A stretch of 15,899 nucleotides of DNA, from NCBI GenBank assembly GCA_900556795.1, contig USQD01000014.1:1-15899 (forward strand), read 5' to 3'. This document shows, in pieces, positions 1-6,800 of this stretch; positions within the stretch are counted from its first letter, which is position 1; every line of letters starts with the position of its first letter. The position numbers and the translations under genes were made by a program. Under the pieces are notes generated by a model, which made no database searches, had not been told where the DNA came from, and worked only from the letters and a program-made list of their open reading frames with translations. Source of the DNA: an uncultured Prevotella sp. GTDB taxonomy: Bacteria; Bacteroidota; Bacteroidia; Bacteroidales; Bacteroidaceae.

Positions 1-71
1 TTTTTCAAGCAGAAGACGGCATACGAGATTCCGAAACGTGACTGGAGTTCAGACGTGTGCTCTTCCGATCT
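1..71 (+). other. Illumina P7 adapter with index (contaminant)
   Basis: This is not phage DNA. A short T run (1-5) is followed by the P7 flow-cell oligo at 6-29, an 8-base index (TCCGAAAC, 30-37) and the TruSeq read-2 primer sequence at 38-71, ending in GCTCTTCCGATCT. The leading T run is the complement of the poly-A seen when a read passes the end of the adapter. It arises from untrimmed short-insert read pairs extended by the assembler. Real sequence begins at about base 72. Confidence 0.98.
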
Positions 72-2065
72 TTCCTTCCGTCCGGCAATACGAACCAGCC
101 GATATTTCCTCGCCAGAACTTGCATCCCAGATATAACGAGTCGAAGGCATCAGTAAAGTCCGTTCTCTGCTGCAACGGCAGGTTGTCTTCCGTCTCTGCT
201 TTCTTCTCCTGACTCTTATCCTTGCGGAATCCCTGGTAGCCGATGCTCACTTCACAGAGCTGCATGGCGATAATCAAATCAGGGTTCTGGGTCTGATTGA
301 TACGGATGGCAGGATATTCGATACCGGCAAGGGCATTATTGATGATGCGATGCTTCACCTCGTGCTGCTCCGGCACACCCATATCTATCGCCGTTACGTT
401 CCAGCCGTTACGCTCCAGCTCTTTGATAACTGCCTGGTAGAATCGTTCATCGGTCAGCGCATACGATGCACCTTGTTTTGCCGTAGAATCGTAAAAGTAA
501 ACCACATCACGGTTCACGGCCCTCTTCGGAGCATAATAATGTGAGAAATCATCTACCAACTCCCTCAGCTTGCGTTCGTTCTTCACATAGAAGCTTTTGA
601 TAACATTTACTGCCTCCAATCCGTCACGCTGATATACCTGACCTACCACCAGGGTATTGATATTCGCATTGTAGTCGAATGCGAGATAGAGAGGAAGGTC
701 GTTTACGCAGTCGCTATCCATACGGCAGTCGTTTCTCTCGGACAGTTCCTTCAAATCCGGCTGATAGCTTTCTGAAGTAATTTTCTTGCCGCCGATGATA
801 CCCGTAGCCTTCTTGGTACTCCAGTTGGCTTGGCTCAGAGGGTCTATCTCGTCACAGGTGTAACCATGAACATGATCTATATCCAGGTTAGAATAGAAAC
901 CATCGTTCGATTTCTTGATTTTCACGTTCAAAATACTGACCATGAAGGTGTAGTTAGGCAAATCTCGCTTCATGGTGCGGATGTAGTCTTCACTCAATAA
1001 GTCCACATTGTCGAGGGTAGAAGCACGCCTAACGAGGAATGCCGAGCGGCGAAGTTCTCTCAAATCCCCTTCTCGAAATTCTTTCGACTTGTCGAACATT
1101 TGCATCTCCCACCATTCTTTATCAGTTACCAGATATTCGTAATCATAGATGAGTTCTGCATCCGCTGCATCCACCAGCTTATAGTTTACCGCCATATCCA
1201 CCATGTTCTTGGTGAGCTGGTTGCCATGGTTAGGCAAAATCTTAAACTGTCCCTCGTGCTTAATCATTTTGAGGGCGATGGCGCGTATCATCAATCTCAA
1301 ATCGGGTGGCACGGCATGAGGGGTATGTCCGGTCTTTTTGGCATTATAGATAAGGTCGTTGTAGCGGATAATCTTGTTGGCATAGTCTTCCAACTGCTCC
1401 TGCACCCATCGGTAAGTCTTGCCTTGAAATTTACCTGATTCTATCGTAAGGTCAAGCTTCTCCTCCTCGCGCTCCAGCCAACTGCCTTTGGTAGTAAGCG
1501 AAGCATCGGATAGGAATCTTGTCGATTTATAGAGCGGATTGTAATCTGTAAAGTTGATGTTACCCAAAGGGTGAGTCTGGCCTGACAACGCCGGCATCAA
1601 CTCATCGGTTACTTTCTTGTAAGGGAAGAACCTGGCTTCGTCCCCCACCATCGCGGAAAAAGTGTAACTGTTGGCGCTTGCGGTCTGAGAGAGGGAGATG
1701 AGCACCCACTGGGCACCATTCGCAAACCAAATGATATTATCATAGCTTTTCGGCTTAAAGATAGCCTCACGGGCATGCTTCGGTGGTCGTCCCCAGCCAA
1801 AATGAATGCCCTGCGTAAAGCCGAACATTCGTTCCATGGCAGCCATGGTACCAGGAATAGTTTTGCCGAATCCCTGCTGTCGTGATACGGCTACCCAGGC
1901 TCCCAGCATACCGGGCATGGAGTTAGAAGCCATCCAGACGTAAGGAGCCACAAGACCGTCGGTTTTACCCACACGTCTTGCAGCAATCACCCTTTCATCC
2001 TTCGCAGCCATATATAATGACTGCTGCTGGAATTTTGTGAGGTATATCAAATGTGGTTGTTGCAT
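72..2065 (-). CDS. terL: Terminase large subunit, 3' end missing at contig edge
   Basis: This is the phage DNA-packaging motor: an ATPase that pumps DNA into the prohead and a nuclease that cuts it. About 664 residues are genuine. The ATPase domain has a Walker-A-like loop RRVGKTD at residues 30-36 and a Walker B at 139-147, with D142 and E143 as the acidic pair. The RNase-H-like nuclease domain shows acidic residues at D464 (LAFDYN), D526 (YFYDS) and D639/D642 (FTDAFDS). The ATG at 2065 follows an A/T-rich leader, 41 bases after the methyltransferase stop. The frame runs on into the P7 adapter, so a naive translation adds about 22 false residues (DRKSTRLNSS...); the true stop is outside the contig. 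It is the last visible gene of the leftward operon. Confidence 0.9.
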
Positions 2066-2106
2066 AATAATAAAAATGTTATCCTGAATGTATGTTGAAG
2101 TATGTT

Positions 2107-3293
2107 TTAGAAGAGCGAAAGCTGAATAGCTCTATTGCCTCGCTCCTTTTGATGTTTCGGAACGTAGATGCGTTCCGTTACGAGATTATTAGCCGTAGCT
2201 GATAGGGTAGAGCGATGAGAAAACTCTTCGATGCAATCGAAGCGATCATCAGGCATCTGATAGGAAGATATGAAAACGGGTTGTGTCTGATGCTCGCACC
2301 AATCGTAAAATCGCTCATAGTCGAAACCTCCGGAATCTTTTTCGAGGTATCCTTCTGTTCCTTCGTAGGGAATATCGCAGTAGATTACGCTGTCATTTTG
2401 TATCGTAACTTGCTGATAATCAAGCACACTTGATGTGATGGATGAGAATTGCCCCCCCGAATTTCTCGGCAGGGATAGCTGTCGCTCTCGGTATTGCAAT
2501 CTGTGCAATGCAGTTGGCTCGTTCTCCGTTGCGGAGTTCGCCCTGTCGATTTTTTTTTTTTGAATCCCGCAGACTCGGCTGCGGCATTTTTGATGTTGAA
2601 GTTCTGACGGATGTTTGTAAGTCGTTCGATTGTTTCCAATCTGACTGATGCGATTTGCCCCCATAAGACTGAAGGTTGGTGTTGAGTCGTTCGTAAGCCT
2701 CTGTGCTCTGCAATCTCGATGATTCTGCCCCCTCGTGACGTGTCCAACTTGCAGTTTTGCGGCTGCTCTCTGCCCCCCCTCTCAAATGATTGTTGCTGGA
2801 AGTGACCAAACTGGCTGAAATATCTCTTTACGGCAGCATATCTGCACTGAATGTCACTGATAGGTTCGATGAAAGATAAATCATAGCCAAGGTCTTTTCC
2901 CAGAGAGTAATCACGAAAGAATATCGCATAATGGATAGCTTTCTTCAAAGGCTCAATTTCCTTGGAGTAAAGGTAATTGCGCATATTATTTCCAAACGAC
3001 CAGACTACAGCCACGTATGGGTCGGTATCTTTCAGTCTGAAGAAATCCTCACGGCTTATCCACCTCGTCTCGTTCTGATATTTGCCGTTCAACGCATCAA
3101 TGAATAGAGTAGGGCACATCCAGTTAATATCATTAATGTGGATATGCTCATACTTGTTTCTCAATAACGCTGCATGGCTCACCGCACACCCGCCGCAGAA
3201 TAAATCTATCAGATGCGTGCGTTTAGGCAGGAGACTTACAATCCTCTCTGCCAACTTGTTTTTACTTCCCTTATAGGGCAATCCATATTTCAT
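2107..3293 (-). CDS. D12-class DNA adenine methyltransferase, frame broken at homopolymers
   Basis: Dam-like alpha-class N6-adenine methyltransferase, which transfers a methyl group from SAM to adenine in DNA. Residues 7-18 (YKGSKNKLAERI) are motif X, DLFCGG (30-35) is the SAM-binding motif I, NDIN is at 54-57, and CDIPY downstream is the catalytic motif IV (DPPY-like). The first frame runs 3293-2385, but motif IV and the C-terminus lie in another frame ending at 2107. The gene is 1187 bases, one short of 396 codons (395 aa plus stop). The break falls in the target-recognition region (about 2782-2420), which holds runs of G7, G5, G5, A12 and G7 on the coding strand. Adding one base at any single tract restores a full-length frame. 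The protein ends QLSLF. It lies 21 bases after the preceding methyltransferase. It may be phase variable, decaying or mis-sequenced. Confidence 0.82.
2452..2458 (-). repeat. G7 tract (tract 5) in D12 methyltransferase
   Basis: Seven C on the + strand, read as GGGGGGGCAA on the coding strand. In the frame that reaches motif IV it encodes Gly-Gly-Gln (NSGGQFSS). It is already in the exit frame. From the start frame, a +1 slip here alone would also join the two halves of the gene. Confidence 0.85.
2550..2561 (-). repeat. A12 tract in D12 methyltransferase
   Basis: Twelve T on the + strand, twelve A in the mRNA, encoding Lys-Lys-Lys-Lys. This is the longest homopolymer in the window outside the adapters. 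A runs of this length are classic sites of RNA polymerase slippage as well as DNA slippage. Adding one A joins the frame containing the second RLE repeat (frame of the start codon) to the frame containing the third repeat and motif IV. Confidence 0.85.
2658..2662 (-). repeat. G5 tract (tract 3) in D12 methyltransferase
   Basis: Coding strand TATGGGGGCAAATCG. With one more G it reads Tyr-Gly-Gly-Gln and links the frame of the first RLQ repeat to the frame of the second. Twelve bases, GGGGGCAAATCG, are shared with the G7 site of the PAPS-reductase-like gene at 6154-6160. Confidence 0.6.
2728..2732 (-). repeat. G5 tract (tract 2) in D12 methyltransferase
   Basis: Coding strand ACGAGGGGGCAGAATC. 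It is followed by CA, as are all the G tracts of this gene. One added G places the following bases in the frame reading ESSRLQSTEAYERLN, the most repeat-like version of this stretch. Confidence 0.55.
2773..2779 (-). repeat. G7 tract (tract 1) in D12 methyltransferase
   Basis: Coding strand GAGAGGGGGGGCAGAG, at residues 172-174, right after the conserved FQQQSFERGG stretch. In the observed state translation continues in the start frame to the stop at 2385 and never reaches motif IV. With eight G the frame enters the one that runs unbroken to motif IV and the stop at 2107. Confidence 0.85.
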
Positions 3294-3314
3294 ATCTTCC
3301 TTTATTTGTATATT

Positions 3315-4087
3315 TTAAAATAGGCTCGGTTGCATCATCTCTAACTTGATACGCTTGCAAGCCTTGTCGTAATATTCTTTGTTTAATTCAAATCCGATGA
3401 AGTTCCTCTTTTCTCTGATACAGGCGATGGCGGTAGTGCCGCTGCCCATGCAGTTATCAAGAACGCACCCCCCCCCACATTGGTATAAGTACATATAAGA
3501 TACTGGATAAGAGCTACTGGCTTTTGAGTGGGGTGGAAGGTATCGGCAGAATGTTCTTTATCAAAGCAGATAATGCTCCTTGGGAATTTCTCATCTGATA
3601 CGATAGTAGGCACTTCTTTATGATCGCCGTAGCAACCTCGCTTTAAACTATGAGAACCATCGCCTCTTCGATGATTTCTTTGATGTGGCGCACATTTTAC
3701 CATCTGAGGATTGTAGATAGGTTGTTTCCGATAGAATACGGCAATATCCTCATGCGAGCGCAGAGGCATTTTGTTGGCATTCAAAAAGCCTGTTACCCGC
3801 TGCTTGCTCCAAATAAGATTATATTTCCAGAGTTTCGGCTGTGACATCATAAGTTGTGCGGTAAACATGCCCTGGCAGAAAAGAATAATCGCTGCATTGG
3901 GTTTGGTTATGCGCAGATATTCCTTCCATAATGGCTCAAGCGGGATAATGCTATCCCAGCCACCGCCCTCACTCTTTTTATTGAGAACGCCATACGGCAA
4001 ATCGCAGATAATGCAATCCACGCTTGCGTCCGGAATCTTTTTCATTCCTACCAGGCAATCCTCATTATATATCTTATTTAATTCCAT
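3315..4087 (-). CDS. Beta-class DNA methyltransferase, frame broken at G9
   Basis: Amino-methyltransferase (N6-adenine or N4-cytosine) with the beta-class order: catalytic motif IV first, SAM-binding motif I last. DLPYG at residues 29-33 is motif IV, HPTQKP at 185-190 is the conserved stretch before motif I, and LDNCMGSGTT (motif I) follows just after a run of nine G. In the observed sequence the start frame misreads motif I and stops at 3383, giving a 234-residue product without SAM-binding residues. One extra G (ten; seven would also work) restores NVGGGCVLDNCMGSGTT and a 257-residue protein ending QPSLF, with stop at 3315-3317. It starts 20 bases after the preceding methyltransferase. No partner restriction enzyme is visible, so it may be an orphan protective enzyme. 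Confidence 0.85.
3468..3476 (-). repeat. G9 tract before motif I of the beta-class methyltransferase
   Basis: Nine C on the + strand. On the coding strand the tract encodes the glycines just before LDNCMGSGTT. It is one base short of an in-frame length (10, or 7). Poly-G of this length is a typical contingency-locus tract in bacterial phase-variable genes. Confidence 0.9.
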
Positions 4088-4107
4088 CCTCTATAAATCT
4101 ATTTTTA

Positions 4108-4703
4108 TCAATTAAACCATTTTAGAATAGTTTCTCCTTTATATCCTTTTTCCCAGATAAACCAGGCATAGGCTTGGGCGCTCCCTGCCATTGCATCGAA
4201 ATCGCCATTGGCAGCACATTTCAGTCTCGAACTGCTGACCCATACCCTGCATGGTGGCTGCGTTTTAAACAGATGTCTTCTTCCTTTTCCTTCAAGAAAA
4301 GTAAGTTTTAGGAACATAGCAACCTTTCTTCCTTTCGGGATAATCTGCAAAGCCTTTTCCACGAACTCCAACGCAAATCGGTAGGGTGGGTTGGTAACAA
4401 TATCTCCGTTCCATTCTAAGTTGTCGATGGAAAGAAAATCTGCAACCTCGCCATAACCTCTATCTATCAAGTCACGGCTGACTACATTGTAGCCATGAGC
4501 CTTTAACACTTTGCTAATATGTCCTTCGCCGCAGGAAGGTTCCAAAATTACCCCCCCGTAAACTGCTCTATCTTACAGAGCCATTCGGTAGCTGTGGGTT
4601 CTGTGGCATAGTAGTCTTCACGCTGTCGCTCGCCGTTTTTATGGTTACTTGCGCCTAACGTCTTAAATACGGCAGCATTGCCGCCTATCCAGTCTTTTGC
4701 CAT
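4108..4703 (-). CDS. Phage N6-adenine-type methyltransferase, frame broken at G7
   Basis: Class I SAM-dependent DNA methyltransferase of a small phage type. The start ATG at 4703 opens MAKDWIGGN and continues for 51 residues to a TAA (4550-4548) directly after seven G. In the shifted frame the protein resumes with VILEPSCGEGHIS, a clear motif I, then VTNPPY (motif IV, about residues 105-108), and ends ETILKWFN. One extra G (eight; five would also work) gives an unbroken 198-residue protein. As sequenced only the 51-residue stub would be made, unless translation restarted at the TTG near 4545. Motif I precedes motif IV, so its order differs from the next methyltransferase. Specificity cannot be read from sequence. 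Confidence 0.8.
4551..4557 (-). repeat. G7 tract before motif I of the small methyltransferase
   Basis: Coding strand TTTACGGGGGGGTAATTTTGG. With seven G the next codon is TAA; with eight the frame reads FTGGVILEPSCGEG. The position, right before motif I, parallels the G9 tract of the neighbouring methyltransferase although the two proteins belong to different classes. Confidence 0.88.
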
Positions 4704-4716
4704 AAAGTCTATAAAC

Positions 4717-4740
4717 TATTAACTATAAATTATTAACTAT
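4717..4740. repeat. Short direct repeat TATTAACTAT x2
   Basis: The ten bases TATTAACTAT occur at 4717-4726 and again at 4731-4740, four bases apart. They occupy the A/T-rich gap between the 75-aa gene and the small methyltransferase and overlap the former's stop. I see no clear regulatory role. Confidence 0.5.
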
Positions 4741-4964
4741 CTCAACTTCCCTACATGCCATTTCGAGCAAACCTTGCACTGATAAGCCGTATATCCTGCA
4801 GCCATGATTTTAGGGTGCAGTTTCAGAAACTCGCAGGCTTCATCCTCACTCTCGTAGGCAACCTTGGCTTTCCAGCCGTGACTGCTTTTCCTCGTCCAGT
4901 GTTCCGGATCAGGACGAAATGGAGGTATTTTGTTGGGATGATGATTTCCGTATCTCTTACTCAT
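4737..4964 (-). CDS. 75-aa phage mini-protein with Cys/His cluster
   Basis: A small basic protein of unknown function. The C-terminal part reads YQCKVCSKWHVGK, a CxxC followed by WH, resembling half of a zinc knuckle; similar AYxCxxCxxWHxG endings occur in small proteins near phage packaging and modification genes. Zinc binding would need further ligands, for example H9 or H50 within the protein, or a dimer. Its ATG at 4964 overlaps the end of the 261-aa gene by 8 bases (GATGAGTAA), which suggests translational coupling and that both are made together. Confidence 0.7.
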   Translation of the reverse strand: MSKRYGNHHPNKIPPFRPDPEHWTRKSSHGWKAKVAYESEDEACEFLKLHPKIMAAGYTAYQCKVCSKWHVGKLR

Positions 4965-5742
4965 CGGCTGTTTCCTCCTTCATTTCCTTAGCCTGTTTAC
5001 CATCCTCCTTCTCTTCCATCACCTCTTCCATGTAGTCGAAGTAATCAGGAGCTTTTTCCGGAGTAGCATTCAGACTCTCCTCATCGGCTATCTGCTGCAT
5101 ATCCTTCACCGTAAGACCGTACTTGCGAGCCATCTTGCGCTTATACTCATCGGTATAGTTGATGCGGTCGTGCTTCACGATGCTCACATCCTGGGTAATG
5201 GCAATGCGGCTCATATCCGGCATCTCATCCGTAGCATCCTTATCCTCCACGAAGTCACCATATACATTAGCCAGGGCTTGCATACCCTTATCCACCGCGC
5301 GGTCGTTGTTCTGCTGCTTGCCCGTGCGGATGAGCCATTCAGCGCTGCTCAGATACATCGCCTTGTGACGAGGGCTTTCATCGGTCTGAAAGAAGCGGAT
5401 GATGTGGTTGCATACCGCCACATCATTATTCAGTTCCGTAACCGTTCGGGGTTTGATATTTCCTTCCTCGTCAATATCAATATGCAGCGCCATCACCATT
5501 TCCTGCGCCTCTTTGTTGCCCTGTCCTGCCTGGTTCACAAAGAGCGTATAATCGCGTCGTGCGATATTGCGGCAGGTGGTACGCGGGTCTATATCGTTGT
5601 TCTGTACCCATCGCTTGTAGAACTCGGCACAAATCTGCATGCGGTACCGCTGTTCCAGTTTAGGGAACATCGTCTCCATGCTGAGACCATTTGATAGCCA
5701 CTTGTCTATTCTCTGCAGGGTGTTCTGTGTTAATTGGCTCAT
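4957..5742 (-). CDS. 261-aa phage protein, possible small terminase
   Basis: Not recognised with certainty. The N-terminal part (residues 1-65: short helices, basic, Arg-rich near CRNIARRDYTLF) could be a DNA-binding domain. The middle is helical. The C-terminus (about 225-261) is a highly charged Glu/Lys tail, DYMEEVMEEKEDGKQAKEM. Length, a putative DNA-binding N-terminus, a charged C-terminus and a place upstream of terL in the same operon fit a terminase small subunit, which recognises the packaging site, but several genes lie between. It overlaps the 75-aa gene by 8 bases. The ATG at 5742 follows an A/T-rich leader (AATAAGGA). Confidence 0.7.
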   Translation of the reverse strand: MSQLTQNTLQRIDKWLSNGLSMETMFPKLEQRYRMQICAEFYKRWVQNNDIDPRTTCRNIARRDYTLFVNQAGQGNKEAQEMVMALHIDIDEEGNIKPRTVTELNNDVAVCNHIIRFFQTDESPRHKAMYLSSAEWLIRTGKQQNNDRAVDKGMQALANVYGDFVEDKDATDEMPDMSRIAITQDVSIVKHDRINYTDEYKRKMARKYGLTVKDMQQIADEESLNATPEKAPDYFDYMEEVMEEKEDGKQAKEMKEETADE

Positions 5743-5801
5743 TCCTTATTAATGTTTAATGTATAAAATGTATAATTTGTGGAGCATCGAAAAACGAAAT
5801 C

Positions 5802-5826
5802 CGTGTCATTCGTGTCATTCGTGTTC
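5802..5826. repeat. Tandem 9-bp repeat between two modification/packaging genes
   Basis: CGTGTCATT occurs twice in tandem (5802-5810, 5811-5819), followed by a partial third copy CGTGTTC. It sits in the 105-base gap between the PAPS-reductase-like gene and the 261-aa gene. The rest of the gap is A/T-rich on the 261-aa side and holds no obvious promoter match. Confidence 0.6.
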
Positions 5827-5847
5827 AAAAACCCGAACCCCGAAACG

Positions 5848-6699
5848 CTATATGGTAAGGTCGATACCAAACTGACCTTCCAGGAACTTCTTGTAATCGG
5901 GCTTACTGAATAGCGGTCCGTTCACCTTATTCCACTTCTTATTATTAGAATAGAACACATCACGTGTGAACCATTCATATACGCTATCGTAGCGTTTCAG
6001 CGTCGTGCAGTTAGGATGCGTATCTAAGTACTTCTGTCCGGCACGCAGGTAAGCCTTCGCTATGCGGGGATGCTTCTGAAACTCGATAAGGCGCTTGCGT
6101 CTTGAAGCCAGCGGACAGCACATACAACCGAGTCTTCTGGTAACGTCGATTTGCCCCCCCGTATCATAGTAGAGTGGAGCAAGCTTCAAGTCTCTATCAA
6201 GAATGAAATCCCTTACGTCTTCATCAGTCCACTCTAAGATAGGGTAAATCTGCTCCACATGGTTCTCTTCTTTCTTTGCACCAAAATATCGGCACTCGGT
6301 AGGCTCGTTATATCTTTCCTTTCTCGCTCTGCTTTCCGCTTTGCGCACACCGATAATGGTTTTATCGAGTATCTTATACTCTTTCAGAGCTTCACAACAG
6401 AAACGGGAGAAGCGAGAAGGAAATCCCTTCTTGGCGATAAGCTGAAAGAAATTCTCTTTCGGTCTGAGAATTTCCACACCCATATCCTTCACGTGGGCGA
6501 TAGTGCCCGGTGGGTCGATGGTGGTATTCTTATATATCGCCCTGTATCTGATACCAGCTTCTTTTGCAAGCTGCAGGATCACATCACTATCCTTGCCGCC
6601 CGAATAAGCCAGTTCTATCTCTCCATCGTACCTTTTCTGTACGCTTTGCAGGAGGCGGATAGACTGCTCTATCTTTTTCTGTAATTGCTCGTTTATCAT
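5848..6699 (-). CDS. PAPS-reductase/adenine nucleotide alpha hydrolase-like PP-loop protein
   Basis: A 283-residue protein of the PAPS-reductase family. The PP-loop SGGKDSD at 33-39 binds the nucleotide. Cysteines at 101-102 (FCCEAL), 136 and 192/194/195 (GCMCCPL) resemble the Fe-S ligands of APS reductases and DndC-type enzymes. Such phage proteins are common but usually of unproven role; sulfur-based DNA or nucleotide modification is one suggestion. No dndA/B/D/E-type genes are visible, so phosphorothioation is not supported. It is the first gene of the leftward operon, about 30 bases downstream of a promoter candidate. An in-frame coding-strand G7 (6154-6160) encodes Gly-Gly at 181-182, just before the Cys cluster. 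A slip there would remove the C-terminal third, including CMCC. Confidence 0.85.
   Translation of the reverse strand: MINEQLQKKIEQSIRLLQSVQKRYDGEIELAYSGGKDSDVILQLAKEAGIRYRAIYKNTTIDPPGTIAHVKDMGVEILRPKENFFQLIAKKGFPSRFSRFCCEALKEYKILDKTIIGVRKAESRARKERYNEPTECRYFGAKKEENHVEQIYPILEWTDEDVRDFILDRDLKLAPLYYDTGGQIDVTRRLGCMCCPLASRRKRLIEFQKHPRIAKAYLRAGQKYLDTHPNCTTLKRYDSVYEWFTRDVFYSNNKKWNKVNGPLFSKPDYKKFLEGQFGIDLTI
6154..6160 (-). repeat. G7 tract, in frame, in PAPS-reductase-like gene
   Basis: Coding strand GATACGGGGGGGCAAATCG, encoding DTGGQI. The gene is open at this length. It is the only other gene in the window with a G tract of this kind, and it heads the same operon as the three interrupted methyltransferases. 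Confidence 0.85.
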
Positions 6700-6730
6700 T
6701 TTGCGCCTTTTTATTTATTTTATCTGCCCA

Positions 6731-6738
6731 CAAAATTA
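6731..6738 (-). promoter_or_regulatory. Leftward promoter -7 element (TAATTTTG)
   Basis: On the - strand the sequence reads TAATTTTG, a full match to the Bacteroidetes -7 consensus TAnnTTTG. It is 31 bases upstream of the PAPS-reductase-like ATG and would drive the packaging/modification operon. A TTG lies 25 bases further upstream, longer than the usual spacing of about 19-21, so the -33 element is uncertain. Confidence 0.5.
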
Positions 6739-6800
6739 CGAAATTGCCCCTAAACGGTTGGGACAACCCCCGAACCCCCTATCTTGAAATAGCACCCCTA

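Larger units (their letters stand above)
2423..2781 (-). other. Stop-free triple-frame segment in D12 recognition region
   Basis: On the coding strand, no TAA, TAG or TGA occurs in any frame between the TGA at 2784-2782 and the TGA at 2422-2420. At this composition, roughly 15 such triplets would be expected by chance in 359 bases. The segment carries all five homopolymers of the gene. It also holds three degenerate copies of a unit starting AGATTG (at 2716, 2642 and 2502), which read RLQSTEAYERLN, RLETIERL and RLQYRERQL, each in a different frame. It corresponds to the target-recognition part of the methyltransferase, between motif I and motif IV. Confidence 0.75.

Noticed and set aside
1100..1438. 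Open frame opposite the terminase
   Set aside because: It overlaps well-supported terminase coding sequence and has no recognisable features.
2423..2781. Diversity-generating retroelement variable region
   Set aside because: No reverse transcriptase, no template repeat and no adenine-specific substitution pattern are visible. The variation would come from homopolymers.
5848..6699. DndC of a DNA phosphorothioation system
   Set aside because: The PP-loop and cysteines fit the wider family, but no dndA, B, D or E-like gene is present in the window.
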